Assembly: GCA_004292675.1 (NCBI GenBank)
Contig: RDXO01000024.1
Span: 1 to 64,000, forward strand
Direction of reading: 5' to 3'
Source of the DNA: Alphaproteobacteria bacterium
Lineage (GTDB): Bacteria; Pseudomonadota; Alphaproteobacteria; Rickettsiales; UBA998
DNA: 64,000 bases
The position numbers and the translations under genes were made by a program. Positions 7,506 to 17,953 of this stretch are shown here, piece after piece. Numbering within the stretch: position 1 is the first letter of the stretch; each line of letters starts with the position of its first letter. The notes below the pieces were generated by a model that ran no database searches, was not told the DNA's origin, and worked only from the letters and a program-made list of their open reading frames with translations.

Positions 7506-8423
7506 ATGAACGCATATATAAAAACTTTTTGTTTACTCGCAGCACTCACGGCATTATTCATGGGGCTAGGCATGATCATGGGTGGCACAAGTGGCATGAT
7601 GATTGCTGGTGTGATGGCGGTGGGGATGAATTTTGTCTCCTATTGGTTTTCGGATAGCATTGTCTTGAAGATGTATGGTGCGCGTCCAGTGGATTCTGGG
7701 AAGGTTTATGATCTAACGCGGGAACTGGTGCAACGTGCCAACATGCCCATGCCACGTGTCTATGAGATGGATACCGAGCAACCTAATGCGTTTGCAACGG
7801 GGCGCAACCCTCATCATGCTGCTGTTGCCGTCACACGCGGATTGATGAATATCTTAGATGCACGTGAATTACGCGCCGTCATAGCCCATGAATTGGCGCA
7901 TATACGCAATCGTGATACATTGATTATGACGGTGACGGCAACCATTGCAGGGGCATTAGGGATGCTCGCTAATTATGCGATGTTTTTTGGTTCAAGCCAC
8001 CAAGATGAAGAGGGCAATCATCAGGGAGGAGGGATTGTGGCAAGCCTCGCTATCATGATTTTAGCTCCGATGGCTGCCTCGATTGTGCAAATGGCTATTT
8101 CACGCACGCGGGAATATGCCGCTGATAAAATAGGCGCAGAGATCGCCCATGATCCTATCGCACTGGCATCAGCATTGGCAAAAATTGATCATGCTGCCCA
8201 TCATCGCGCCCATCATGTTGCGGAGCGTAATCCTGCTACAGCGCATATGTTTATTATCAATCCCTTGCACCTGCATAGTATTGATGGCTTATTTTCAACC
8301 CATCCAAAAACAGAACATCGTATTGCCGCATTGCAGAAACTTGCGCAGCAGATGGGACGCGAGGAATCTTTTAGCCATGCATCGCCATTTGATGCACCTA
8401 AAAATGCAGGGCCTTGGGGTTAG
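7506..8423 (+). CDS. htpX: Zinc metalloprotease HtpX
   Basis: An inner-membrane M48 peptidase that degrades misfolded membrane proteins alongside FtsH. Two membrane segments open the protein (about 5-50). The zinc motif HELAH is at residues 128-132, and the downstream glutamate region (SRTREYAADKIGAEI) supplies the third ligand. A second hydrophobic pair lies around 142-160 and 175-195. Length (305 aa) fits. With clpB and rpoH it is one of three heat-shock genes in the window. A strong hairpin sits just before its start. Confidence 0.96.
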   Translation: MNAYIKTFCLLAALTALFMGLGMIMGGTSGMMIAGVMAVGMNFVSYWFSDSIVLKMYGARPVDSGKVYDLTRELVQRANMPMPRVYEMDTEQPNAFATGRNPHHAAVAVTRGLMNILDARELRAVIAHELAHIRNRDTLIMTVTATIAGALGMLANYAMFFGSSHQDEEGNHQGGGIVASLAIMILAPMAASIVQMAISRTREYAADKIGAEIAHDPIALASALAKIDHAAHHRAHHVAERNPATAHMFIINPLHLHSIDGLFSTHPKTEHRIAALQKLAQQMGREESFSHASPFDAPKNAGPWG

Positions 8424-8535
8424 TAATTACGTTTTGTGGCACGAATTCATGCGTGCATTACATACAGTGCATCAATGCGTGCGATCATGACCTTTCTTTT
8501 TGACAAAATCATTCCACCATGGCAGATAGTATGGG

Positions 8536-9018
8536 ATGATAGATTTTCCTACAGATGCTTATATCGCCACTATGACTTTAGATGATCCGCACGTGCTTAG
8601 GCGTGCTGAACATGTTGAGCAAGAGCGACGCATTACCATTGCAGATTTATTGCGCAGCAATCAGTTTTCCTTGCTTGCTGAGGATGCGCAAGGGCCGTAT
8701 GATGTGACGTTGAGTTTATACGATAATCGTTTGCATATTCATCTCACGAGCAGTGCGATGGCTGAACCCTACGTCATTAAGATGCCTGTGGCAGCATTTC
8801 GTGGGATCATCAAAGATTATTTTTTGATGTGTGAAAGCTATTTTGACGCATTGAAACATGCCGATCCGTATAAATTGCAAGCACTTGATATGGGTCGTCG
8901 TGGGATGCATAATGAGGGATCAGAATTATTGACCAACCTCATCAAGGAACATGCGGTGATGGACTTTGATACATCACGCCGTTTATTTACGCTGATTTGC
9001 GTATTGCATATACGCTAA
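8536..9018 (+). CDS. UPF0262 family protein
   Basis: A conserved alphaproteobacterial protein of unknown role. It shows the family blocks: a QERRITIADLL segment near residue 30, KDYF-MCESYFDA about 95-105, LDMGRRGMHNEGSELL about 115-130, and a C-terminal FDTSRRLFTLICVLH. It is soluble, with no membrane segment. The stop overlaps the end of the converging gene by 4 bp. Confidence 0.9.
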   Translation: MIDFPTDAYIATMTLDDPHVLRRAEHVEQERRITIADLLRSNQFSLLAEDAQGPYDVTLSLYDNRLHIHLTSSAMAEPYVIKMPVAAFRGIIKDYFLMCESYFDALKHADPYKLQALDMGRRGMHNEGSELLTNLIKEHAVMDFDTSRRLFTLICVLHIR

Positions 9019-9389
9019 CATTCCCCCAGAGCGAGAAGCGTATCAATAATATCTTCTGCTTTGCGCTTGATCATATAAGCAATATCCTCGCTGGTACGCA
9101 TATGCGAAAAACGGGCGCATAAACGAGCATGATCTTCATCACAATCTTCGATGGTTAAACTCAGAAAATCATCAAGATGGATGCTGAGTACTGCCGTGAG
9201 TTTAGAGGATACTTCATGGATATTGCTATCACTATGTAATGAGCTATCACAGCATAATTCAATATAACCTAAGGGATGCGTGCGATATTCCCCGTGCCTT
9301 AGGTGAGAAAACACATGGACAAGCGACGATGTCGGTGCAAGGCTTGGATGGAAGAAAATAGTCTTGACTCCTGTCAACTGAGATTGCAT
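9015..9389 (-). CDS. Hypothetical protein, 124 aa
   Basis: I do not recognise this protein. It is soluble and acidic, rich in His, Ser and Asp, with an aliphatic helical C-terminus. The start at 9389 is chosen because AAGGAG lies just upstream at normal spacing; the frame stays open further but without a ribosome site. The gene converges on UPF0262 and diverges from the amidase gene, whose start lies 76 bp away. Confidence 0.65.
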   Translation of the reverse strand: MQSQLTGVKTIFFHPSLAPTSSLVHVFSHLRHGEYRTHPLGYIELCCDSSLHSDSNIHEVSSKLTAVLSIHLDDFLSLTIEDCDEDHARLCARFSHMRTSEDIAYMIKRKAEDIIDTLLALGEC

Positions 9390-9464
9390 GATGCGACTCC
9401 TTGATATTGATATGATGAAGTTGATCTTCATTCCACAACGAACATAGCCCTTTGAGTTTAATAA

Positions 9465-10169
9465 ATGGTAAAGCCACACGAGATTTTTTTACGTTTTTCA
9501 CCTAATCATAATGCCCGCCCTGCAGAAGAGATCGCGCTTATTGTGCTGCATTATACAGGGATGCAATCAGAAGAAGAAGCCTTAGAGCATTTATGTTCAG
9601 CGCAAAGCAAGGTTTCAGCGCATTATTTTATCAATGAAGAAGGCGCGATCTTTCAGTTGGTGGAAGAAGATCGGCGCGCATGGCACGCAGGTGTTGGAGT
9701 ATGGCGGGGGCATGAGAATATCAATGATATTTCGATTGGTATTGAATTAGTCAATCCGGGGCATGAATGGGGTTATCGTCTTTTTCCAGAAGTGCAAATA
9801 GATGCATTGCGGAGCTTATGCCTCGATATAATCACTCGCTATGAATTACCTTCCCATGCGGTGATCGGGCATTCGGATCTCGCACCGACACGCAAGCAAG
9901 ACCCCGGGGAGTTTTTTCCTTGGAGAGAGCTTGCCTCGCATGGTATTGGCATATGGCATGATGTCGTACCACAAGAGGATGCGCCGCGTGCAACGGAGCT
10001 TAAAGATGAGCATCGTAAGCAATTACGCGCTTTAGGGTATGCCGTGGATCATGAAAATGAATCATCAGTAATTATGGCATTTCAAAGGCATTATCGCCCT
10101 GAGTACATTACAGGAACGTGGGATGAACATTGCACGTTGTGCCTTCATGCTTTGATGGCAAAGCTATAG
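9465..10169 (+). CDS. N-acetylmuramoyl-L-alanine amidase (Amidase_2) with peptidoglycan-binding tail
   Basis: It cleaves the amide bond between muramic acid and the stem peptide. The zinc site is visible: H29 in VLHYTG, H136 in GHSDLAP, and D146 in KQDPG, matching AmpD/AmiD proteins. A C-terminal segment (about 175-234) has the look of a PG_binding_1 domain (LRALGYAVD, VIMAFQRHYRP). No signal peptide is visible, so it may act in the cytosol on recycled muropeptides as AmpD does, although the binding tail is more typical of AmiD. Confidence 0.9.
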   Translation: MVKPHEIFLRFSPNHNARPAEEIALIVLHYTGMQSEEEALEHLCSAQSKVSAHYFINEEGAIFQLVEEDRRAWHAGVGVWRGHENINDISIGIELVNPGHEWGYRLFPEVQIDALRSLCLDIITRYELPSHAVIGHSDLAPTRKQDPGEFFPWRELASHGIGIWHDVVPQEDAPRATELKDEHRKQLRALGYAVDHENESSVIMAFQRHYRPEYITGTWDEHCTLCLHALMAKL

Positions 10170-10177
10170 AGTGGTGC

Positions 10178-10207
10178 TTGACTTTTTGCGCCCCTTAGCA
10201 CTATAGT
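10178..10207 (+). promoter_or_regulatory. Sigma70-type promoter of pgk
   Basis: TTGACT at 10178-10183 and TATAGT at 10202-10207 are separated by 18 bp. An AAGGAG ribosome site at 10232-10237 precedes the ATG at 10244. Confidence 0.75.
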
Positions 10208-10243
10208 GCGTAAGCATATCTCAAATTCTTAAAGGAGACCACT

Positions 10244-11461
10244 ATGAATTCCACCACTCATTCTATTCTTGATGTTGCCGTAACGGCAAAGCGCGTGATT
10301 GTGCGCGTGGATATGAATGTTCCCATGCATGATGGACGCATCAGCGATGATACGCGCATACGTCGTGCAGCACCAACATTGCAGGATTTAGCAAAACGTG
10401 GGGCAAAAGTGATTGTACTCTCCCATTTTGGTCGCCCAAAAGGCAAGGATGCAAGTCTTTCACTTGCGCCCATCCGTGAGGCACTGGCGCATATTGTGGA
10501 AGGGGTGACGGTGCATTTTGTGGAAGATTGTATCGGTGATCGCGTACAGAACGCCATTCAGTCTATGGCGAATGGTGAGATTTTGCTCTGTGAGAATGTC
10601 CGTTTTTACGAGCAAGAAGAAGCAGGTGATGCAGTATTTGCGCGTTCTTTAGCGGATTTAGGGGATATGTATGTCAATGATGCTTTTTCATGTTCGCACC
10701 GTGCGCACGCATCTATTACAGGGATTGCGCAATTATTGCCGTCTTATTTCGGCATGACGATGTTAGAGGAAGTAGCCGCCTTGCACGGTGTATTCAGCAA
10801 TCCAACGCGCCCTGTTGCGGCATTGGTTGGCGGTTCTAAAGTATCCACTAAGATGGAATTATTGGAACATCTGGTAGAAACGATGGATGTTTTGATGATT
10901 GGTGGCGGTATGGCGAATACGTTCCTTTATGCGCAAGGGCATGAGGTGGGGGCATCGCTCTGTGAGAAGGACTTGCAATCGCTGGCACTCAAGATTTTGA
11001 AAAAAGCCCACGAACATCATTGCCGTATTTTATTGCCTGTTGATGTGACGGTGAGTCAAAAATTTGCAGCCCATGCGCAGTGCCGAGTCGTTGCAGCCGA
11101 TGAAATCCCCGAAGGGTGGATGGCACTCGATGTGGGAGTGGAAACGGTGCGACAATGGCAAGAAGCGATGCACGATGTTAAAACCTTAGTGTGGAACGGT
11201 CCTGTGGGAGCGTTTGAGATAGCACCGTTTGATCATGGCACGGTGGCAATGGCGCGTCAGATTGCTGCCCTTACTGGATCGGGCAAACTTGTTGCCGTTG
11301 CAGGCGGAGGGGATACGGTATCTGCGCTTAGCCATGCAGGACTCACCGATGCGATGAGTTATGTATCCACGGCAGGCGGGGCATTCCTTGAGTGGCTGGA
11401 AGGCAAAGAACTTCCGGGCGTTGCGGTGGTGCATAAGCAAGAGGCGCGCTTGGCTTCTTAA
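10244..11461 (+). CDS. pgk: Phosphoglycerate kinase
   Basis: Glycolytic enzyme that transfers phosphate from 1,3-bisphosphoglycerate to ADP. The N-terminal substrate motif RVDMNVPMHDG, the LSHFGRPKG segment, the hinge ALVGGSKVSTKM, and the C-terminal GPVGAFE and GGGDTVSAL nucleotide loops are all present. Length 405 aa is typical. It has its own promoter. In many alphaproteobacteria pgk lies next to gap or fba; here it stands alone before a toxin-antitoxin pair. Confidence 0.97.
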   Translation: MNSTTHSILDVAVTAKRVIVRVDMNVPMHDGRISDDTRIRRAAPTLQDLAKRGAKVIVLSHFGRPKGKDASLSLAPIREALAHIVEGVTVHFVEDCIGDRVQNAIQSMANGEILLCENVRFYEQEEAGDAVFARSLADLGDMYVNDAFSCSHRAHASITGIAQLLPSYFGMTMLEEVAALHGVFSNPTRPVAALVGGSKVSTKMELLEHLVETMDVLMIGGGMANTFLYAQGHEVGASLCEKDLQSLALKILKKAHEHHCRILLPVDVTVSQKFAAHAQCRVVAADEIPEGWMALDVGVETVRQWQEAMHDVKTLVWNGPVGAFEIAPFDHGTVAMARQIAALTGSGKLVAVAGGGDTVSALSHAGLTDAMSYVSTAGGAFLEWLEGKELPGVAVVHKQEARLAS

Positions 11462-11529
11462 GTAAGCGTGTATACGAAAAAAGCTCTCTTGCGTTTTTGA
11501 CGCACATATGCTAAAATGTTTTTATGGGT

Positions 11530-11650
11530 TATACTCATCGCACATGAAGATGCGTAGTATCAAGATGTGGAAACGATGAGTATTTTTAATAAAATATACC
11601 TTTAATTTCACTTGTAAGGACTCAAATCCTTGAAGTGAAATGGGTATATA
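11530..11650. repeat. Two-hairpin dispersed repeat, family M, copy 1
   Basis: About 120 bp with one hairpin at each end: TACTCATCG/CGATGAGTA on the left and ATTTCACTT/AAGTGAAAT on the right, closed by TATACC and GGGTATA. Related copies lie at 15178-15299 and, inverted, at 23327-23451. No open frame is shared by the copies. It looks like a non-autonomous element. Confidence 0.88.
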
Positions 11651-11668
11651 AAGCAAAAGGCAAACATT

Positions 11669-11836
11669 ATGAAAGAACATCGGCGCGTGGAGTATCGTCA
11701 TATGTCTGGGGGCTTGCCACAAATGCTAAGAGATACCAAACCGAATAGTCGAGTATCATCAAGCGGTGAATTAGCTGTTTTGAAAGCACATATACAGAAA
11801 AATATAACCGTATTTCAACGATTGCGCGATAAGTGA
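11669..11836 (+). CDS. Putative antitoxin partner of the Fic/Doc toxin, 55 aa
   Basis: A 55-residue basic protein, MKEHRRVEYR..., ending QRLRDK. Its stop TGA (11834-11836) overlaps the GTG start of the toxin gene by 4 bp (GTGA), the usual antitoxin-first order with translational coupling. It does not resemble Phd, the usual Doc antitoxin. A segment SSSGELAVLK has the spacing S-xxx-E of Fic inhibitory helices, but the residue after Glu is Leu, so this is only suggestive. The role is inferred from position. Confidence 0.65.
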   Translation: MKEHRRVEYRHMSGGLPQMLRDTKPNSRVSSSGELAVLKAHIQKNITVFQRLRDK

Positions 11837-12216
11837 AAATCATACGTTATATTTCTCTAAAAAAAGCTCTAGCGGCTCATGCTGAAGTGCTAGATGCGTC
11901 AGGTGGGTTAGAGGGTGTAAAAAATCAAGGTGCCGTCGAAAGTATTCTCATGCACATACGCAATGATACATATTACCCCACGTTTGAAGAAAAAATGACG
12001 CATTTGGTGTTTTCTATCATTAAACATCATCCTTTTAATGATGGCAATAAGCGCACTAGTATTGCACTCGGGGCATTGTTTTTGATACGCAACCGATACC
12101 CCGATGAAGTGATTGCGCGTTTTATAGTCGTTTTAGAAGACGTAGTGGTTGCTGTCGCTGATAATGCAATCGACAAACACGCGTTGCAGCGTATTATTTC
12201 TGGACTCCTACATTAG
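11833..12216 (+). CDS. doc: Fic/Doc family toxin
   Basis: 127 aa, the size of Doc. The catalytic motif HPFNDGNKR lies at residues 66-74 and matches the Doc form H-F-(D/N)-(A/G)-NKR, in which a lysine replaces the usual glycine; known Doc proteins phosphorylate EF-Tu and stop translation. The GTG start overlaps the stop of the 55-aa gene upstream. hemW begins 12 bp after the stop. The pair probably lies on a short inserted segment, bordered by a dispersed repeat. Confidence 0.88.
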   Translation: MKIIRYISLKKALAAHAEVLDASGGLEGVKNQGAVESILMHIRNDTYYPTFEEKMTHLVFSIIKHHPFNDGNKRTSIALGALFLIRNRYPDEVIARFIVVLEDVVVAVADNAIDKHALQRIISGLLH

Positions 12217-12227
12217 CATTGATTCTC

Positions 12228-13349
12228 ATGACAGCACTGTATCTTCATTGGCCATTCTGCAAAAAGAAATGCCCCTATTGTGACTTTAACTCGCATGTGC
12301 GTGATGCGGTGGATTATACTGCATGGCACGATGCGATGCTTGCTGAGATGCGCACCATGCATGAACGCGCTTATGTGCCTGATGGCATTACCAGCATCTT
12401 CTTTGGTGGGGGTACGCCATCCTTGATGCCGCCCTCGCTGGTGGGCGCATTGATTGAGGAGGCGGATTGCTTATGGGGGCTGAGTGCGGACTGTGAAATT
12501 ACCCTAGAAGCCAATCCGACTTCCGCTGAGATAGATCGTTTTCGTGATATTCATGCGGCGGGAGTGAATCGCTTATCGATCGGCATTCAATCATTGTGTG
12601 ATGAATCATTGCATTTTCTTGGGCGTGAACATAATAGTGCGCAGGCATTGCAGGCATTGGAATGGGCAGCGCGTATTTTTTCGCGTTATTCTTTTGATCT
12701 CATCTATGCCTTGCCGCATCAAAGCCTTGAGGCGTGGGAGAGTGAACTCCGAATCGCACTGAACTATGCAGGGGATCATCTATCGCTCTATCAACTCACC
12801 ATTGAACCCGACACGGCATTTGCGCGGGTCTATGCGAAAGGAGATTTTACGCTACCTGATGGCGACATGGCAGCCGATCTCTATGAATTAACCGAATCGA
12901 TCATGATGGAACATGGATTATATGCCTATGAAACATCAAACTATGCCAAAGCAGGGCAGATGAGCCGTCACAATCTCACCTATTGGCGCGGTGAGCCTTA
13001 TATTGGCGTGGGCGCAGGTGCGCATGGGCGTATTATGGCGCATGATAACATGTGGGTGGCGACTTCCACCCTCAAAAGCCCTGAACGCTGGTTGAGTGCC
13101 GTGCAGAAAGATGGTCACGCCCTAGAGGAATATCGCAGGCTTTCTGATGTGGAACGTGCTGAAGAACGCTTATTAAGTGGGCTACGATTACGCGAAGGGG
13201 TGTTGTGGGATCATGTTGCAGCCATTATTAATATGCAGGCACTTGCACGGCTTATTTCTTTAGGGTTGATAGAGCGCACGGCAACGCATCTACGCACCAG
13301 CGCACGAGGAGTACTACTTGTAGAGCGCATTATTGGTGAGTTGGTATAA
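12228..13349 (+). CDS. hemW: Radical SAM heme chaperone HemW
   Basis: A radical SAM protein that handles heme insertion; formerly annotated as an oxygen-independent coproporphyrinogen oxidase. The iron-sulfur motif CKKKCPYC is at residues 11-18 (C-x3-C-x2-C), with the following F that marks this group. GGGTPS, EANP and HNLTYWRGEPYIGVGAGAHG are family landmarks. The ATG at 12228 is preferred over the TTG three codons earlier. It converges with guaB with no gap between the stops. Confidence 0.94.
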   Translation: MTALYLHWPFCKKKCPYCDFNSHVRDAVDYTAWHDAMLAEMRTMHERAYVPDGITSIFFGGGTPSLMPPSLVGALIEEADCLWGLSADCEITLEANPTSAEIDRFRDIHAAGVNRLSIGIQSLCDESLHFLGREHNSAQALQALEWAARIFSRYSFDLIYALPHQSLEAWESELRIALNYAGDHLSLYQLTIEPDTAFARVYAKGDFTLPDGDMAADLYELTESIMMEHGLYAYETSNYAKAGQMSRHNLTYWRGEPYIGVGAGAHGRIMAHDNMWVATSTLKSPERWLSAVQKDGHALEEYRRLSDVERAEERLLSGLRLREGVLWDHVAAIINMQALARLISLGLIERTATHLRTSARGVLLVERIIGELV

Positions 13350-14879
<1,530 letters not shown>

Positions 14880-14908
14880 TCATATTCTTGACTATCGGCT
14901 TACCATCC

Positions 14909-15054
14909 CTCATGAGATATGAATGGCTTACTCTCCCGCTTGCGGGGGAGTCCAATCATCTGCGGTTTTTCAACGAAAAACCGCAGATGATTGGGTGGGG
15001 GGGCATAAGACCAAATGTATAGCGTGAAATATTTACATAGTGTGAAGGGTGACA
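14909..15054. repeat. Dispersed repeat, family G, copy 1
   Basis: This 146-bp block recurs at 53351-53532, where it carries about 45 extra bases. It contains a perfect 20-bp-arm hairpin at 14952-14994 (left arm ends CTGCGGTTTTTC, loop AAC) and ends in GCGTGAAATATTTACATA. The rest of the 480-bp gene-free stretch 14829-15309 holds 120 bp without visible signals and a family M repeat. Confidence 0.88.
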
Positions 15055-15177
15055 AGGAGTATCGGGAAGTAGTTTTGCTCCTATTTTGACATGGATGAAT
15101 GATGGGGTTAAGAAAAAATGCTTGGATGAATTGAGAATGATGCTATTAAAGTGCGTATCATCCGCACAAAAGCATTC

Positions 15178-15299
15178 TATACTCATCGCCCACGCACGAT
15201 GCGTAGCATCAAAATGTGGAAACGATGAGTATTTTTGAGTAAGATATACCCTTAATTCCATTGCAAGGACTCAACTCTTTGAAATGAAATGGGTATATT
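15178..15299. repeat. Two-hairpin dispersed repeat, family M, copy 2
   Basis: Same orientation as copy 1 at 11530-11650, with the same CGATGAGTA and GAAATGGGTATA ends. It runs up to the start of the next gene, and an ATG inside its last bases opens a false upstream extension of that gene. Confidence 0.88.
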
Positions 15300-15309
15300 A
15301 GGAACGAAG

Positions 15310-15945
15310 ATGAAAAAACTTATACACGCAATAAAGAAACTATGCATTTTTTTATGCCAACTTATATTAGGTGGTGCATTGGGTGGGGCGATTTTATTTT
15401 TGTGGTTTTACATTCCAGCGAAAATTCAAGGGCGCGCACATTCTTTGACGAAGGAATATTCGAGTGCCTATGAACAAAAAATCTTACGCCTTGCACAACA
15501 AGAGGAGAGTAAAATATATTTTGAGGATATATTTAACGATTTTGAGTGGGATGCAATCGCTCGCGGAAGATGCATCGATCCTGAATCAACCTTAGATAGA
15601 CTTGATACTTCAGGATGTACAATAGAATTCCCGATTTTAGCTGATGGAGACTATGAAATAGCATATCCTTTTGATAATTTTTACACATCACCGCATCTTC
15701 ATTATAGCATTCATTATCACTCAAGAGAGCCATTGATATTTTTGAATAATAAAGATAAAAAAGCAAAGTTGATGTATGTTTTCCCAGAAGAAGGCGTAGG
15801 TTTGGCAAGTCATTTGATAGAAAAAATGAAAACAGATGGTTCAGCAACCAATCTATTGATGAAGCGTTCGCAAAAGCCCTATGTTCATGTTGTAAAAAAA
15901 GATGGTACAGTGCATATGGGGATAGGCACTGAATTATTAGATTAA
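15310..15945 (+). CDS. Hypothetical single-pass membrane protein
   Basis: Unrecognised, 211 aa. A basic N-terminus (KKLIHAIKK) and one hydrophobic segment at about 12-36 suggest an inner-membrane anchor with the rest in the periplasm. The ectodomain has two cysteines about 15 residues apart that might pair. The start is set at ATG 15310 (GGAACGAAG upstream); an earlier in-frame ATG at 15289 lies inside the repeat. Base composition is more AT-rich than neighbouring housekeeping genes. Confidence 0.65.
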   Translation: MKKLIHAIKKLCIFLCQLILGGALGGAILFLWFYIPAKIQGRAHSLTKEYSSAYEQKILRLAQQEESKIYFEDIFNDFEWDAIARGRCIDPESTLDRLDTSGCTIEFPILADGDYEIAYPFDNFYTSPHLHYSIHYHSREPLIFLNNKDKKAKLMYVFPEEGVGLASHLIEKMKTDGSATNLLMKRSQKPYVHVVKKDGTVHMGIGTELLD

Positions 15946-16011
15946 AAATCGCCTATTCAACAATGAAATGGCGTTATAAAAATATGCTTAAAAATATATG
16001 AGTACTCATAC

Positions 16012-16938
16012 ATGTCTATCTACGAAGCTACATTATTATCATACGATACCGTAAAACGCTTGCAGACTTTATCCGAGGCGGAGATCGAAGCCATCGCCGA
16101 TGCGGTGAATGCTGCTAAGCCGTTGAGAAAATTGTATTATTGGATCATATGCGCCATAAGAATGCATATGTTGTGTGTGTATTGTATCGTCTTTATGTTA
16201 TGGACGGATATGCTTGTGAGTGAGTTTTGTGCTGTGGGTGGGGTGGCAATTATAATTGGTACGCTATTATTTTATGCAGACCCAGAAAACAGAATGTCTG
16301 TTTATGACGATGTTATTCGTCTTCTTTCAAGCAAATCACGATCGCAAAATAATAGGCGTGGTGTTGTAAAAAATCATGATCTTTTGTTTTATACATTGCG
16401 TTCAATTATTCTATGGTCTATAGCACTTGTGCTTCCTGTGTTTGTTATTGTTATTCCGTCTAGTTATGATCGTATCACGGCAGAAGAAGCACAATGGTAT
16501 TTAGGGGGAATTGTTTTTTTGTGGGTGTGCGCGCTCACACGCTATGTTGCAGTTGGGTTTCCGAAGATGAATCTACAAGAAGCGGTCGCGCGACATTATT
16601 CACCTCAAGAACGCGATGAAGAAGCCTTGCCATTAATATGGAAAATGGTACTTATTGCGGATGTGGATGCGATATTTTATAAGATGTTCGATCTTATTTC
16701 TAAAAAAAAATCCCTGCTTGCGCTTTTGGTGTATATAGCAACGCCTTTTGTAACAATATTTATGTCTTTTTTTGTGATGCGCTATCATATTGGTGGTTCA
16801 GAAGGAGTAGTAATAGGAACTTTATTTTGTTGCTTAACGTCATCTATATTAACCGTTCCGTACATAGCCATTCATCGTTATATTCGGCACGATTTAATCA
16901 CTGAGAGTATCATTAACCATTGCAAACCAAAACACTAA
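16012..16938 (+). CDS. Hypothetical multi-pass membrane protein (SEAEIEA family, copy 1)
   Basis: Unrecognised, 308 aa. A cytosolic N-terminus carries the block VKRLQTLSEAEIEAIADAV, which is repeated almost exactly in the next gene. About six hydrophobic segments follow, in two pairs near 45-80 and 125-175 and a third near 230-285. AT-rich and unlike the flanking core genes in composition. The next gene begins 3 bp after the stop, so the two form a unit. Confidence 0.7.
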   Translation: MSIYEATLLSYDTVKRLQTLSEAEIEAIADAVNAAKPLRKLYYWIICAIRMHMLCVYCIVFMLWTDMLVSEFCAVGGVAIIIGTLLFYADPENRMSVYDDVIRLLSSKSRSQNNRRGVVKNHDLLFYTLRSIILWSIALVLPVFVIVIPSSYDRITAEEAQWYLGGIVFLWVCALTRYVAVGFPKMNLQEAVARHYSPQERDEEALPLIWKMVLIADVDAIFYKMFDLISKKKSLLALLVYIATPFVTIFMSFFVMRYHIGGSEGVVIGTLFCCLTSSILTVPYIAIHRYIRHDLITESIINHCKPKH

Positions 16939-16941
16939 CTT

Positions 16942-17877
16942 ATGAAGAACGACGTAAGGTATAAGATGCCCATGAACGACAATACATCATCAACACACAC
17001 CACACTAAAACGCCTTCAAGATTTATCCGAGGCGGAGATCGAAGCCCTTGCCGATGCAGTGGAGGCGGGTAGACCGCTTGATTATCCATATTTTAGATGG
17101 ACGCAACATTTACGCCGTTATGTGCTGTTTTATTGGGCATTGGGGCTTACCCCCACAATGCTTTGGAGTACAAACACTATGCAGCACAACGCATCATGGG
17201 CAATAATTAGTGCATTCCTCATGCCTGTTGTGTGCTGGTTTCTAAGCCCCCGCCTTGCCGATGCATCACCCGATGTTAAGGAATCTGTGCGCGATGTGGT
17301 AATGCGATTGCACCAAAGCGTAAAACAAATCTCATTCAGATGGTCATGGTATCGTTGCATAATCATTAATTTTGCATTGTATGGGCTTTTATTAGTGTGT
17401 TGCATAGCATATGCGCAAAGCAATGTATGGTTTATGTGTAGCGTGATAATATTGTGGTTTATGCTGCATCATCGATATAGTGCGGTGGGTACAATCGCAC
17501 AACATGATCTATATCTTAAGGGGAATATTGCATCATACGCTGTGGATATAGGGAAGGAAGCAAAGCCAATCCATCATATTTTATATTGGGTGTTTGGGTT
17601 TTTTCTGTTCATAATCATAGCTTTGCTCATACGTGATCTGCCGAGTCCCGAAGGAGGTGATGCTTTGCCACTGCGAACGTTGCCGTTTACTAGTCTTTTT
17701 TTATTCATCCCAGCGGTTAATGTGCTAGTATATCACGTGCCGTGGGGCAGTGATACGATGCTTTTATTATCATGTTTGGTTTCTATATTGGTCTGGTCAA
17801 GTGCAAAAATTACCAACTTCACCTATCAAAAAATGAAAAACTACGCAATATATAAAGAAATAACAACCGTTTTATAA
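16942..17877 (+). CDS. Hypothetical multi-pass membrane protein (SEAEIEA family, copy 2)
   Basis: Paralogue of the preceding gene: LKRLQDLSEAEIEALADAV near residue 20, then the same pattern of about six membrane segments, although the membrane part has diverged much further than the N-terminal motif. 311 aa from the first ATG; a second ATG ten codons in (MNDNTSS) may be the real start. A hairpin with a T-run follows. Confidence 0.7.
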   Translation: MKNDVRYKMPMNDNTSSTHTTLKRLQDLSEAEIEALADAVEAGRPLDYPYFRWTQHLRRYVLFYWALGLTPTMLWSTNTMQHNASWAIISAFLMPVVCWFLSPRLADASPDVKESVRDVVMRLHQSVKQISFRWSWYRCIIINFALYGLLLVCCIAYAQSNVWFMCSVIILWFMLHHRYSAVGTIAQHDLYLKGNIASYAVDIGKEAKPIHHILYWVFGFFLFIIIALLIRDLPSPEGGDALPLRTLPFTSLFLFIPAVNVLVYHVPWGSDTMLLLSCLVSILVWSSAKITNFTYQKMKNYAIYKEITTVL

Positions 17878-17891
17878 GAACCCATAGCACG

Positions 17892-17935
17892 TGACGATAG
17901 GTTGGCTTCCATAAGAAACCAACCTATCTTTTTTA
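17892..17935 (+). terminator. Rho-independent terminator related to the GATAGGT hairpins
   Basis: The arms GATAGGTTGG and CCAACCTATC flank a 13-base loop and are followed by TTTTTT. The arm sequence matches the hairpin at 7373-7414, so a terminator may have spread as a repeat or been built from one. Confidence 0.8.
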
Positions 17936-17953
17936 AGCACATGTCATAAAGTG

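Noticed and set aside
15289-15309. Upstream extension (MGILGTK) of the single-pass membrane protein
   Set aside because: These codons lie in the end of a dispersed repeat shared with unrelated places, and a better ribosome site fits the next ATG.
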